From the NCBI GenBank assembly GCA_029844215.1, contig CM056725.1:31898485-31962484 (forward strand): a stretch of DNA of 64,000 nt. Direction: 5' to 3'. This document shows, in pieces, positions 10,227-22,522 of the stretch (the first letter of the stretch is position 1; the number at the start of each line of letters is the position of its first letter). The notes under the pieces were generated by a model, which had not been told where the DNA came from, did not search any database, and was given only the letters and a program-made list of their open reading frames with translations. This stretch comes from Przewalskia tangutica (lineage: Eukaryota; Streptophyta; Magnoliopsida; Solanales; Solanaceae). The position numbers and the translations under genes are program-made.

Positions 10227-12629
10227 TGTCACGACCCGACCTCGGGCCCGAGACTGGTGCCTTACCCCGGGCACCCCAGTGATACAAACATCAGAGAAAA
10301 TCAGCAGAAATAAAACTTAAGTATGAATCAAGACATAAAATAAGCAATAGGCTAACCAAAACGGTTACCTTCCTGAATGTATATATCAAAAATTGAACAG
10401 TTAAATCCGCACAAACCACCCACAGCAGTACTACAGACCTGCAATTTTTATAACAACTATGGCGGACGGGGCCGCCATACCACGAATGTACAAGATCCTA
10501 CAAACTGGGAATCATGCAAAAGATAAGCCTCGAGAAAGCGGGGCTTCCCAACGATGGCTGTGATCCATGGCGAGGATCAACAACGGTGTACCTCTACTGC
10601 GGCGGCGTAGCGGCCCCGAAGGAGTCGATCTGCGGTACAGTATGTGAAAGCGAGAAATGCGGTAATAGAATCATAGCGATCTATATAAAGCAGGAGACAT
10701 GTATGATAACAAACTACGATTACATAATATGTAGCGATCATATCAAATCGGGGACTCGCGCCAAAGTCATCACTAAAATATAACGAGGGTCTCGCCCACC
10801 AAATCAATCATGCGCGTCATGGCGCGTGCCGGAATTCTCCATCGGTGTAGACATGTCCGAGATGCAATAACCATATCGGGTAATCAACCCGCCACGCGCC
10901 ACATGCCGGAATTCTTCGCCGGTGCGACATGTCCATGTAACAATACTAACAATATCTGGGTAATCAACCTGCGGCATGCGCATGCGGAATTCTTCCGGTG
11001 CGACATGTCCATGTAACAATAATAACAATATCTGGGTAATCAACCTGCCGCGTAGCCCACGTGCGGAATTCTTCATCGGTGCGGACATGTCCATGTAACA
11101 ATAACAACAATATCTGGGTAATCAACCTGCCGCGTAGCGTACATGCCGGGAATTCTTCGCCAGTGCGAGCATATCCGTGTAACAATAACAACAATATATC
11201 GGGTAATCAACCTGCGCGTAGCCCACATGCCGAAATTCTTCATCGGTGCGACGTGTCCATGTAACAACAATAACAATATCTGGGTGATTAACGCGCGTAG
11301 CCGCATGCCGGAATTCTTCATCGGTGCGAGCATGTCCATGTATAAATAATAACAATATAACGGGTGATTAACCAGCCGCATGGCCGAATGCCCCCGAAAT
11401 TATTCATCGTTGCAGACATGTCCATGTATCAATAATAACAATATCTGACCTCCATGAGAGGCGGTATCATAAGAATACAACTTTTACACAACAAGGCTAT
11501 CACAAGCAAGCACAGCAAATTACCATACTCGATTCTCTTACAAATATCCATTTCCTTCACGAAGTCACCGATACTAACACTCGTAGTATCCAAAGCAGTA
11601 ACTATTATTTTAAGTAAACCAACACAATTCCGTGCACTTATTTTTAAACCACATCACTTCTCCTTTTAAAGTCAAGTTACCATTTTAAATCCAATAATAA
11701 AACCATTCTTTTGTTTCCATAAAGTCGTTATAACTAACTTCCCATAAAGCTATTATAACACTTTATGTTTTAAACCAATTTAAGACAAAACCATTCCTTT
11801 CTTTTAAACCAAACACTTCAAATTCTTAAGTCTCTTTTCTTTTAGAAAATCAAGTTCCTTACTTTGCAATTTTAAGAAAACCAAAACTTGATTATAATAA
11901 TTCTTATTAGAGCAGCCATGATCTAGGAAATGTAATACAATTTTGTCTTATCTTAGCTTACATGCGGATGGAGGTTTCTCGGTTTTAATATAATTAATTG
12001 TCATTACTTTTTCGTTTATTAGCTGCATTGGCTTGTTCGATTCTTATTCCCATTTAGAAATTAATGTAACATTATTCTTTTAAAAACCAAGTACTCATTA
12101 CTCACGAATGAGGTTTCACAACTTCTAATACAATTCAAGTTCTTCACATTTCATATCAAGTCAAATATAAATCCAGTCTCTTATCTTTTAAAATCAGTAA
12201 ATCATTCTTTTACCTACATAAAGTTGTTATAACTAACTTCCCAAAAAGCCATTATAACACTTTATGCTTTAAACCAACCAAAATTCGTTTAGCACCCGTA
12301 CGTCTACCATACTACATAGTTCACAACATCATGCTAGAAAAGATAGGAAGAGGTTCACATACCTCTCGACGATTATCGACAATTAGCAAGCGCTCCAAAG
12401 TACTGTATACCTGCTAGCCTTTTCCACCCTCCAAGTAGAATATGCTACTCGTAGTACTTCAACCTATAAAGGCCACAAAACGTCTATCAACTTCTAGATC
12501 CCTTCGTAGAACATTTCTAAATACAAGGTTCCATATTCTACGAAAAATTCGTGGCCTCCCATGACCACATAAATCTCCTCCTCTAACAAGGCCCGCTACT
12601 AAGCCAACAACTCCAAAAAAGGGGGGGGG
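10227..12629 (-). repeat. Element M 5' LTR, inner part (2.4 kb)
   Basis: Begins tgtcacgacccgacc beside the primer site and matches 4774-7195 nearly throughout. The conserved block lies at 11909-11985. It stops in the poly-G tract at 12621-12629, where element N inserted. The remaining 1.09 kb is at 21434-22520. Compared with the 3' LTR it has lost bases mainly at CCGG, CAG and CTG sites. Confidence 0.9.
10815..11450 (-). repeat. ~80-bp tandem array in M 5' LTR, about 8 units
   Basis: Same unit family as at 5415-5996 (gaattcttc...ggtgcgacatgtccatgtaacaat). Units start near 10823, 10903, 10983, 11060, 11143, 11229, 11306 and 11388. They are shorter and more variable than those of the other LTR because many lack the CCCCC or CTG bases. 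Confidence 0.85.
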
Positions 12630-13033
12630 TGTTATACCCCGTATTTCCAGAGTATGTACGTGAGGGCATACGTATTAAAAATTTAAGCCTTAAAGTTAGG
12701 CTAGGTTCGAAATTTGGGCACAAGTGCCGAAAAGAGTCGTTTTTCGACGAAACGTTTTACTAAACTTGCGAAGGGAAAATTTCGGCTATGTCATTTCTTA
12801 TTTTTGCGGATTTTTCCGAGAGACGAAACATTTTGGACCAACGGGAGTGTGACATGTGTCACCCTCACATTGGACGTGAGATTGGGCGGTTTGGACGAAA
12901 TGGGTGACTTTAGTTGGTAGGATATTTTGTGCAAGTTGTTGTGGTAGATGGATAAGGTGCACTTGGCTTAAATCTAGCCCTACACTTGCCTTACACTTGG
13001 ATGAATCTTGGCCATTGGTTGGTCCTTTCTTGA

Positions 13034-13045
13034 CCTATAAATACC
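13034..13045 (+). promoter_or_regulatory. TATA box of N 5' LTR
   Basis: cctataaataccccc about 405 bases into the LTR. The same motif at the same offset occurs in the 3' LTR and in E, G and K, so it is the probable promoter of the element transcript. Confidence 0.7.
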
Positions 13046-15124
13046 CCCCTTGTTGAAGAGTTATTTCATCCTAAATTGAGCAATCTTTCTAAGTCTCAAA
13101 TACTCCCTCCCTCTTGTTGTAGTTCGTCCAAGAGTCTCCCCTTTGAGGAGCCTTGGCGAGAGCCACCCCTTCCCCTTTGTGGTGTCTGGCAGTGGGGTAC
13201 CCCTAGCCTAGTTGTCTCGTATAAATACCCCTTTTGTGGTATAGAAATACTCTCCAAGTATTGTTATAATGCCCAAATACCTTGGCCCAAATACCTTGTA
13301 GTATTCCCAAGGTTACACTTACAAAAGCCCAGAAAATACTATTATACCTTCTTTAGCCACTAAACGAAACCCTAAGGAAAATCTTCATTGATAGTTGAAG
13401 TATTTAAGTAGAAGTTGGTTAGAACTTCTAAGGGTTGTTTGGAGCGGATTGGAGCACTCGGAGTAGGAGCTAAGCGTTGCTCAGGAGCGACTTTAAACTC
13501 GGATAATTTTGGGGCTTATCGAGGTAAACACTCTTGACCTTCTATTGTAATTGGAAGTTACATACTGTCGTAGTAGAAATGAATATAAGATTCATAGAAG
13601 AGAATTGAACTGTAATAGAAGGATATTACAGAAAAAGACTTGAACTGAAATCACTTCAGAAGAATATTAGTAGAAGTTAAACTGTACTTACATAGAATTT
13701 GTATATCTGATGGTGATAACCTTTATTGGTTGAATGTTACGCAAGTAGCATGGGCTACTTAGAAGGTGGACAGAGCTAAGCGGGTTATAGCCGTGGGGCG
13801 TTTTGCTTATAGTCGATAATCGTCGCGAGGTATGTGATTCTTCTTATACTCTTGAGCATGAAGTATTTTAAAAGTATATATATATGATGCGGTGAGCGTC
13901 GTGTGTCAATGTCTTTTGACTTAAGCACGAATAATATATATATGTATGCGGTAGCGTCGTGTGCTAACTGAATATAATTGTACGACAATGTCTTTTGACT
14001 TAAGCTGAATAATAAGAACCTTGAAATATTTTAAAGGAACATATATATAGTACGGTAGGCGTCGTGGAGTTAAGCGAATGTAGTATTATGGCAATGTCTT
14101 TTGACTTAAGCTGAATAATAAAGAATCTTGAAGTATTTCAATGAATTAAGAAACCTTTTTGAAAGAAGAGTAATGCTTGGTTTTGAAAACATAAGAGTTA
14201 TACTAGCTTTATGGGAAGTTAGGTATAACGTCTTAAGAGAGATAAAGAGAATGGTTTACTGATTGTTAGAAGTTAAGAGACTTGATCTTATAAGATAAGA
14301 GACTTAACTTAAATGAATTAATATGAGTTTTGTGTGAAACCTCATTCGTGAGTAATGAGTATTTGGTTTTTAAAAGGGAATAATGTTGTATTGATTTGAA
14401 ATCGGAATGAGTATCGACAAACCACTGCAGCGTTAATAAAGGAAAATGTAATGAATAATGAAGTATTATTAAAACCAGTAGAAACCTCCATCTGCATAGA
14501 AGCTAAGATGAGACAAAATGATATTACATTTCCTAGATCATGGCTGCTTTAATAAAGATGGTTATAAAATAAACTACTCACACATATGGCATATGTTATT
14601 CAATTGTTTTAACAGAGATTAAGACATTGAACGATGAAACTTTTCTAAAAAGAGACTTGAGTAATTGGAATTAGGCAAACTGGAACTTTAGGAAAAAGAA
14701 AGGCATTGTTATGTCTTAAATTGGTTTAAAACATAAAGTGTTATAACAGCTTTATGGGAAGTTAGTTATAACGACTTTATGAAAACAAAAGAAGGGTTTT
14801 ATCATTGGTTTTAATGTGATAACTTGGCTTTAATAAGAGAAGTGTTTTGGTTTGCTAAGAATGTGAGTCACTCTATTTTATACTACGGGTATTGGGTGAC
14901 TTCTATAAAAGGAATGGATCTCTTTAAAAGGAATTTAACGTACGTAGTACTTTAGGGTTAAAACCCGGACTTTGATATAAAATGGGAGTACCTCGAGTTG
15001 TGTATAACTTGCCTATGCTTGTTGTTGTGTAACTTGCCTATGCTTGTTGTGATAGCCTTTGTTGTAGAATTGTGTTTCTATACTACCGGTGCCTCGTTGG
15101 AGGCGGTTGACTTATTGAGAACTT

Positions 15125-15405
15125 ACATGGACATGTCTACCGTCTGCGAGTCGGGGCATGTGGCTATGCGGCGAGGTTGATTACGATATATTATTCTGTG
15201 GTTACATGGACATGTCTACACCGTCTGACAAGTCGGGGCATGTGGCCATGCGGCGGGGTTGATCACGATATATTGTTGTTGATGTTACATGGACATGTCT
15301 ACCGTCTGGCAGTCGGCGTGTGGCCATGCGGCATTGTTATTTTATTGTTGCATCATGGACATGTCTACACCGTCACAGTCCGAGGCATGTGGCCATGATG
15401 CGAAC
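15125..15405 (+). repeat. ~75-bp tandem units in N 5' LTR, about 4 copies
   Basis: Repeats of tacatggacatgtctac...ggggcatgtggccatgcggc..ggttgat. The unit is the reverse complement of the arrays in M, so M and N belong to one LTR family despite opposite orientation. Confidence 0.8.
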
Positions 15406-15985
15406 ATGATTGATGTTGTGGCGTGAGACCCATAGTTATATTTGAGTGGCGACTTTGGCGTGAGTCACGACTTACATGGCGCTTGTTTAGCGTGAAGCGT
15501 ATTTTGGTTATCATACATGTCTCTGCTTTATATGCGTATGAGTTAGCTGCGATATTTTGATTTCACATACTTGGTACTGTTATCTTGACCTCGCCGAAGC
15601 TGCGTTCATCCGCAGTAGAAGTACATTGGTGTCGATCCGCTTTTAGGATCACCTTTCGTGTCGGGAAGCTCCGTTCCTTGGAGGATTATCTTTTGGTATG
15701 TGTTCCACGAGTTGTAGGTTCTTGTACATTCGAGGGTATGGCGAGCCTGTCCGTCATAGTTGTTGTAAATCTTAAGTGCATGAAATCTGTTGTAGGCGGG
15801 GTTGTAAAAAGGATTAAACTGTTCAAGTTTTAGTTTTATATATATCTTAGAAAGCGATTTTCTCTCAGATAAAATGTGTCTCATTTCTGATTGTTTCATG
15901 TTTTATTTTTATGTTCGATTACTACGATGTATGACTACTTGGGTGCGGGTAAGGCACGATCACGAGCCGGGCAGTCGTGGCAGTA

Positions 15986-15996
15986 TGGTATCGAGC
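15986..15996 (+). other. Element N primer binding site, one base short
   Basis: tggtatcgagc corresponds to tggtatcagagc with the CAG reduced to CG. The position directly after the LTR and the shared downstream attaatcctcgg support the call. Confidence 0.85.
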
Positions 15997-16181
15997 GATT
16001 AATCCTCGGAAAGTGTCTGAGGCAGTGTCAGTAAGTCTTGATTATCGGTGTGTTGTGCACCACATCTATGTCGAGAGGCTGCGAGACATTTAGGATTGGT
16101 TTCCATTTCTTCTCATTACGAGATCGTGCCTTAGAGTGTGTGATAAGTTGGACCCTCGGCGTATTCCTTTCTTTTACGATT

Positions 16182-17376
16182 ATGCCTGCGTAAGGCAACC
16201 TTGAGCCCGAATGGGCAAGGCGATCGAGAGCTATTAGTGGATACTGAGGAAATGCAGCGCGCGAGCGTCGATACGAGCAGTGCCGACGGCGAGTTTCGCG
16301 CGCCGCCCGGCGCAGCGAGTTTAGAGCGCGGCGATGCTGCGAGACTCTGATACACGAGCCTCAGGTCCGCGATGCAGGGGCGAGAAGATGGGTTACAAGG
16401 AGATGGCGATTCTTGGCGAGTCGTGGCGAATATGAGATAGGCGGGCCTTGCGGTTCGATGGCGCGCGTGGTTCACCCTAGATCGGATAGTTTGAGGCTAC
16501 AGGACTTTACGAGATGTAGCCGCGAGTTCTGGTCGAGGCACGAGGATGATCGCGAGAGTTCATCAAGCGATTCAATGGATCATGAGTGATCGAGCTTGAG
16601 ACCGAGTCGGTGGTCTTAGGTTCGCGTCGGTGCGTGATACCATGATCGGGTTTGATTCGTGGGAGCTGTCCCGGGGAGAGAATGCACTTCCAGCCGTTTG
16701 GGATGAGTTTTCGGGGGCCTTTCTGGCACATTTCTTGCCTCGCGGATGAGGAGGGCTCGGTAAGCAATTTTTGATGTTGAGACGAGCAGGCGTCTGATTC
16801 GGAAGTACAATGTGAGTTCGACTCATTGGCGGTATGTTCCGCATTAGTAGCTAATATGGAGGATCGAGTGCACCGATATATTACGAGCTTGATGATTACC
16901 TAGCGAGAGAGTTGTTGGTGTAGCCGCCCGGTAGGGCATGGACATTGCCGCATGCGAGCTTATACACTTGGATGTGAGGCGAGAAATCGGCGGAATGGCC
17001 GAGATCAGCGAGAAGAGGCGAGCAGCGAGTCCTTTGGTGACTTTCGGCGGACCGCTCAGCCGATAGCCTAGTTTTGTACCTCGCCCGGTGCAGTGGTCCT
17101 CCACAACCTTGAGGGCATCAGTATTGAGGCGGTCGAGCCGTGGGTTCAAGTTTCGATGGAGTAGGGTGTTGGCGGTGCGGTCACCCTACCTCGGTGTGGT
17201 CGATGTGGTAGACCGCATTTTGGGAATGTCGTGGTGCGAGGAGCTTGTTATTTTTGCGGCCAGCGGGGCCATTTTGCGAGCTGTCCACCAAGGGTATACG
17301 GATGTTACGACTCGACGCCGAGATCGATGGTGGTTCATCGCCGATAGCTATGCGCCTGCGAGCGGTTTGTGATTAG
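16182..17376 (+). pseudogene. Element N gag remnant with zinc knuckles
   Basis: The start ATG is at 16182 (MPA, then a premature TAA). Element K has the unbroken version, MPPRKATRA. Downstream frames are scrambled by indels, but the nucleocapsid end is readable in one frame. A first knuckle CGRCGRPHFG starts at 17195, and a second, CYFCGQRGHFASC, lies at 17246-17284. About 90 bases further the gag ends at gattag. Gag packages element RNA in particles; no protease motif (D-S/T-G) or later pol domain follows. Most open frames in this span are antisense artefacts of its GC-rich composition. Confidence 0.8.
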
Positions 17377-18159
17377 AAAAGCGGTAGAGACAGGTATATC
17401 CTTAACCCTCTAGAGACTTGTATGTATTGATGCTATGATAATGTGTTAAGTGTTATGTTCGGATAGCTTGTGCTAAAATGTGATTTAGAAACCTGGTTAG
17501 TGTAAATGGGTAAGCCTGGGGGTGAGGAGATGATGAACCTTAGAATATTACAATTGAGACCTTAGATGTAAGGCCGTCTTGAGTGCAGGATTTTGCAAGT
17601 AATCCTTGTCGGAGAGCATTTATGCCTAGAATGTATTGTGTGATAAGTCCCTGGGTAGTGTGAAATGGAAGTGGTAGCTTTCATGACCTGTAGAGGTAAG
17701 ATTGTTCCGGAGCGGGGAACAAGAGCGTGATGCATTAAGTAGGTCAGGTTGGGGCCATGTTGAGGGCCAACCCGCGGCCTGTTTAGAGGTAGGGTCAGCT
17801 CTGGGTGGTCCCGCCAGGTGGTAGGGTCACGAGGGTGCTAGGCCCAAGTTTAGATAACCATCGTATAAGTTCGTGGATGCGTTCGACCAGAATCGGTTCG
17901 TGAAAGTGGGAATGGCCTTAAAAGGCGAAGCTAGTGAGATGACCAAGTTTGGAGGTGGTGACTCGAGGTTTGGGAAAGCGGGCGATGGTGAAGTGTGGTG
18001 CGTATACTAGAAGAGTTCAAGTGTTCGAGAAGGGCCGACGAGTAAGGAAGGAAGGAGCGTGTGTTATTAGTGGCGGTGTGGCATTGGCAACTGCGGAGGA
18101 ACTTCATCATTATCCGTCTTGAGAAGGAACATTCGGACGAATGTTTCTAAGGAGGAGAA
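17377..18159 (+). other. Element N non-coding 3' interior with polypurine tract
   Basis: No open frame of note. The region shares blocks with E and M, for example gtgataagtcc, ggaagtggtagctttc and gtgctaggcccaagttt. It ends with the inverted repeat aacattcg/cgaatgtt at 18128-18145 and the polypurine tract taaggaggagaa at 18148-18159. Confidence 0.75.
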
Positions 18160-18550
18160 TGTTATACCGTATTTCAGTATATGCGTGAGGCGTATGTATT
18201 AAAAATTTAAGCCTTAAAGTTAGGCTAGGTTGAAATTTGGGCACAAGTGCAGAAAGAGTCGTTTTTAAATGACGTTTTACTAAACTTGCGAAGGGAAAAT
18301 TCGGCTATGTCATTTCTTATTTTTGCGGATTTTTCAGAGGCGAAACATTTTGGACCAACGGGAGGGTGACATGTGTCACCTGCGCATTGGGCGTGAGATT
18401 AGGCGGTTTGGACGAAATGGGTGACTTTAGTTGGTAGGATATTTTGTGCAAGTTGTTGTGGTAGATGGATAAGGTGCACTTGGCTTAAATCTATCCCTAC
18501 ACTTGCCTTACACTTGGATGAATCTTGGCCATTGGTTGGTCCTTTCTTGA

Positions 18551-18560
18551 CCTATAAATA
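18551..18560 (+). promoter_or_regulatory. TATA box of N 3' LTR
   Basis: cctataaata, the counterpart of the 5' LTR box at 13035. Confidence 0.6.
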
Positions 18561-20634
18561 CCCTTGTTGAAGAGTTATTTCATCCTAAATTGAGCAATCT
18601 TTCTAAGTCTCAAATACTCCCTCCTCTTGTTGTAGTTCGTCCAAGAGTCTCCCCGCTTTGAGGAGCCTTGGCGAGAGCCACCCCTCCCTTTGTGGTGTCT
18701 AGTAGTAGGGTACCCCCAGCCTAGTTGTCTCGTATAAATACCCCCCTTTTGTGGTATAGAAATACTCTCCAAGTATTGTTATAATGCCCAAATACCTTGG
18801 CCCAAATACCTTGTAGTATTCCCAAGGTTACACTTACAAAAGCCCAGAAAATACTATTATACCTTCTTTAGCCACTAAACGAAACCCTAAGGAAAATCTT
18901 CATTGATAGTTGAAGTATTTAAGTAGAAGTTGGTTAGAACTTCTAAGGGTTGTTTGGAGCGGATTGGAGCACTCGGAGTAGGAGCTAAGCGTTGCTCAGG
19001 AGCGACTTTAAACTCGGATAATTTTGGGGCTTATCGAGGTAAATACTACTGTCCTACTATTATAATTGGAAGTTACATACTGTCGTAGTAGAAATGAATA
19101 TAAGATTCATAGAAGAGAATTGAATTGTAATAGAAGGATATTACAGAAAAAGACTTGAACTGAAATCACTTCAGAAGAATATAAGTAGAAGTTAAACTGT
19201 ACTTACATAGGATTTGTATATCTGATGGTGATAACCTTTATTGGTTGAATGTTACGCAAGTAGCATGGGCTACTTAGAAGGTGGACCGAGCTAGCGGGTT
19301 ATAGCCGAGTGGGCGTTTTGCTTATAGTCGATAATCGTCGCGGTATGTGATTCTTCATACTCTTGAGCATGAAGTATTTTAAAAGTATATATATATATGC
19401 GGTAGGCGTCGTGTGGCAATGTCTTTTGACTTAAGCTGAATAATATATATATGTAGTACGGTGAGCGTCGTGTGCTAGCGAATATAATTATCGACAATGT
19501 CTTTTGACTTAAGCTGAATAATAAGAACCTTGAAATATTTTAAAGGAACATATATATAGTACGGTGAGCGTGCGTGGGTTAGCTGAATGTAGTATTATGG
19601 CAATGTCTTTTGACTTAAGCACGAATAATAAAGAATCTTGAAGTATTTCAAGAATTAAGAAACCTTTTTGAAAGAAGAGTAATGCTTGGTTTTGAAAACA
19701 TAAGAGTTATACTAGCTTTATGGGAAGTTAGGTATAACGTCTTAAGAGAGATAAAGAGAATGGTTTACTAATTGTTAGAAGTTAAGAGACTTGATCTTAT
19801 AAGATAAAAGACTTAACTTAAATGAATTAATATGAGTTTTGTGTGAAACCTCATTCGTGAGTAATGAGTATTTGGTTTTTAAAAGGGAATAATGTTGTAC
19901 TGATTTCGGAAATCAGAGTGAGTATCGACAAACCACTGCAGCGTTAATAAAAAAAAATGTAATGAATAATGAAGTATTATTAAAACCAGTAGAAACCTCC
20001 ATCTGCATAGAAGCTAAGATGAGACAAAATGATATTACATTTCCTAGATCATGGCTGCTTTAATAAAGATGGTTATAAAATAAACTACTCACACATATGG
20101 CATATGTTATTCAATTGTTTTAAAAGAGATTAAGACATTGAACGATGAAACTTTTCTAAAAAGAGACTTGAGTAATTGGAATTAGGCAAACTGGAACTTT
20201 AGGAAAAAGAAAGGCATTGTTATGTCTTAAATTGGTTTAAAACATAAAGTGTTATAACGACTTTATGGGAAGTTAGTTATAACGACTTTATGAAAACAAA
20301 GAAGGGTTTTATCATTGGTTTTAATGTGATAACTTGGCTTTAATAAGAGAAGTGTTTTGGTTTGCTAAGAATGTGAGTCACTCTATTTTATACTACGGGT
20401 ATTGGGTGACTTCTATAAAAGGAATGGATCTCTTTAAAAGGAATTTAACGTCGTAGTACTTTAGGAGTTAAAACCGGACTTTGATATAAAATGGGAGTAC
20501 CTCGAGTTGTGTATAACTTGCCTATGCTTGTTGTTGTGTAACTTGCCTATGCTTGTTGTGATAGACTTTGTTGTAGAATTATGTTTCTATACTCTGCGCG
20601 CCTCTCATTGGAGGTCGTTTGACTTGTTGAGAAC

Positions 20635-20840
20635 TTACATGGACATGTCTACCGTCTGCGAAATTCCGGGGCATGTGGCTATGCGGCGGGGTTGATTACA
20701 GATATATTATTCTGTGGTTACATGGACATGTCTACCGTCTGAGTCAGGGGCATGTGGCGTGCGGCGAGTTGATCACCCGATATATTGTTGTTGATGTTAC
20801 ATGGACATGTCTACCGTCACGAATTCAGGGGCATGTGGCC
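20635..20840 (+). repeat. Tandem units in N 3' LTR, about 3 copies
   Basis: Units with acatggacatgtctaccgtc and ggggcatgtggc, one fewer than in the 5' LTR. The copy-number difference points to expansion or loss after insertion. Confidence 0.75.
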
Positions 20841-21433
20841 ATGATCGAACATGATTGATGTTGTGGGCGTGAGACCCGTAGTTATATTTGAGTAGCGACT
20901 TTGAGGCGTGAGTCACGACTTACATGGCGCTTGTTTAGCGTGAAGCGTATTTTGGTTATCATACATGTCTCGCTTTATATAGACATTATGAGTTAAGCTG
21001 CATATTTTGATTTCACATACTTGGTACTGTTATCGACCTCCGAGGCTGCGTTCAATCTGCGCAGTATAAGTACATTGGTCGATCCCGCTTTAGGATCACC
21101 TTTCAGCGTGTCGGGAAGCTCCGTTCCTTGGAGGCTTATCTTTTGGTATGTGTTCCACTGAGTTGTAGGTTCTTGTACATTCGGGGTATGGCGGGCCTGT
21201 CCGTCATAGTTGTTGTAAATCTTAAGTGCATGTAATCTTGTTGTAGGCGGGGTTGTAAAAAGGATTAAAGCTGTTCAAGTTTTAGTTTTATATATATACA
21301 GAAAGCGATTTTCTCTCAGATAAAATGTCTCATTTATAGTTGTTTCGTGTTTTATTTTTATGTTCGTGATTACTACGATGTATGACTACTTGGGTGCGGG
21401 TAAGGCACGATCCACGAGCCGGGCAGTCGTGGC

Positions 21434-22520
21434 GAGTTACGTCTAACCGGACGTGTACAACAACGCCCCAATAATACTACAAGTCTCTGTAAATACGGTC
21501 AATGTAAATCTGATTCAATTCTTTATAAACATCCTTCCAATATATCTAATACTCGATTCTAAATTACTACAATATGTAATATCCAATTACAATAGAGGAC
21601 ATAGATCATTACCTCGATAAGCCCAAAATTATCCAAGATTATAAGTCGATCATGAGCAGCGCTTAGCTCCAATTCCTTATGCTCGACCGCTCAGACCAAC
21701 CCTTAGAAGTTTCTAAACAACCTCTTGAAGATCGACTCCAAAAGTGAAGAACACTTAGGCTCAAACTATGGCAAGTTTCGGCCAAGGTAAGGTTTCTAGG
21801 CTAGGGGTGTGAAATATTTTCCAACTCTTGGTACACAATCTTCCTAACACTCTAAGGAAGAACACTTAAAACTTTAAGAATTTTTGGACAACTTTAGCTC
21901 ACAATTTCAGCCCATGGTAGAGCTCATGAGGAAAGGGAGGAATTTTTCAAGACTTGGAAACTCTCTAAGTGTGGATGAAGAAGTCTTGCATTAAAGGGGG
22001 TATTTATAGAGAAATCAATGGCCAAGATCTAGGCAAGTGTATGGTGAAGATTGGGTCCAAGTGTGTGGGTAATTTGCCAAACAAATGTCCACCACAAAAA
22101 TGGGACAAGTGGCTTCCCAGTTGTCCCCCAAAAAAAACGTAGAAGTGTCCATGTGGTCCCACAATTTTTGGCCAATGAGCCACATGGGGTGCCATGTGTC
22201 GCCCCCTACTCGTCAAAATATTTCATCTTAGAAAATATCCGAAATGCCAAAAATCCGAAAATAAAGTGGGCCCATGGCAGTAAATTCCTCAGTGGGCCCC
22301 ACGTGACCAATTCCGGAAATAAAATTCCATAATTCTCAAAAATTCCAAAAAGTCCGAATACCAAATCTGGGAATCCAATTCCCTTTAACGAACATTTTTC
22401 CTTTACAAAATCCGGAATCTTTTCCGTCGAAAAATCACATCTTTCTTCCTTTCTAATTTTTGTGTCATATTCTCGTACGTACGTCCTCACATACATACCC
22501 TGGAACTACGGGGTGTAACA
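21434..22520 (-). repeat. Element M 5' LTR, outer part
   Basis: Continues the LTR broken at 12629. It matches 7203-8309 of the other M LTR and 1690-2798 of LTR L. The TATA-like box (minus strand) lies at 22001-22010. The outer edge ggggtgtaaca is followed by tatta, the right-hand target duplication. Confidence 0.9.
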
Positions 22521-22522
22521 TA

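Larger units (their letters stand above)
12630..15982 (+). repeat. Element N 5' LTR
   Basis: Starts tgttataccccg and ends in a degraded gtcgtggca just before the primer site. A TATA box lies at 13035-13042. Sequence conserved with the 3' LTR covers the whole length, including the block at 14471-14550 and the tandem units at 15125-15405. Several AT-rich steps (tatatatat near 13880 and 13935) lie in the central part. Confidence 0.9.
12630..21433 (+). mobile_element. Element N: complete pol-less gypsy element inside M
   Basis: Plus-strand element with 5' LTR 12630-15982, primer site 15986-15996, gag remnant 16182-17376, non-coding interior, polypurine tract near 18148-18159 and 3' LTR 18160-21433. 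It splits the M 5' LTR at a poly-G tract. The M sequence resumes at about 21434 with gttacgtctaaccgg, as in the unbroken LTR at 7205. The left flank is ggggg and no matching right duplication survives. LTRs (about 3.3 kb) exceed the 2.2-kb interior, and no pol domain is present. Confidence 0.9.
18160..21433 (+). repeat. Element N 3' LTR
   Basis: Starts tgttataccg and ends gtcgtggc where the M LTR resumes. It aligns with 12630-15982 along its length, with a TATA box at 18551-18560 and the conserved block at 19983-20062. Differences from the 5' LTR cluster at CCCC, CCGG, CTG and CAG sites; AT-rich stretches are almost unchanged. Confidence 0.9.
4774..22520 (-). mobile_element. Element M: complete pol-less gypsy element, interrupted by element N
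   Basis: On the minus strand M runs from 22520 to 4774. It has a 5' LTR (22520-21434 and 12629-10227), a primer site at 10211-10222, an interior with a gag remnant, a polypurine tract at 8310-8322 and a 3' LTR at 4774-8309. Its ends are TGTCACGACCCG and GGTGTAACA as read on the plus strand. The flanks are gatta and tatta, a 5-bp target duplication with one mismatch. The interior is only about 1.9 kb against LTRs of about 3.5 kb, and no protease, RT or integrase is present. M sits in the integrase of element A. The 8.8-kb element N occupies its 5' LTR. Confidence 0.85.

Noticed and set aside
10200..10230. tRNA gene suggested by the Met tRNA match
   Set aside because: Only the 12-base primer site is present; no cloverleaf sequence surrounds it.
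16131..17149. Several long minus-strand frames across N's interior
   Set aside because: Antisense shadows of the GC-rich gag region; no start context, domain or conservation in E.
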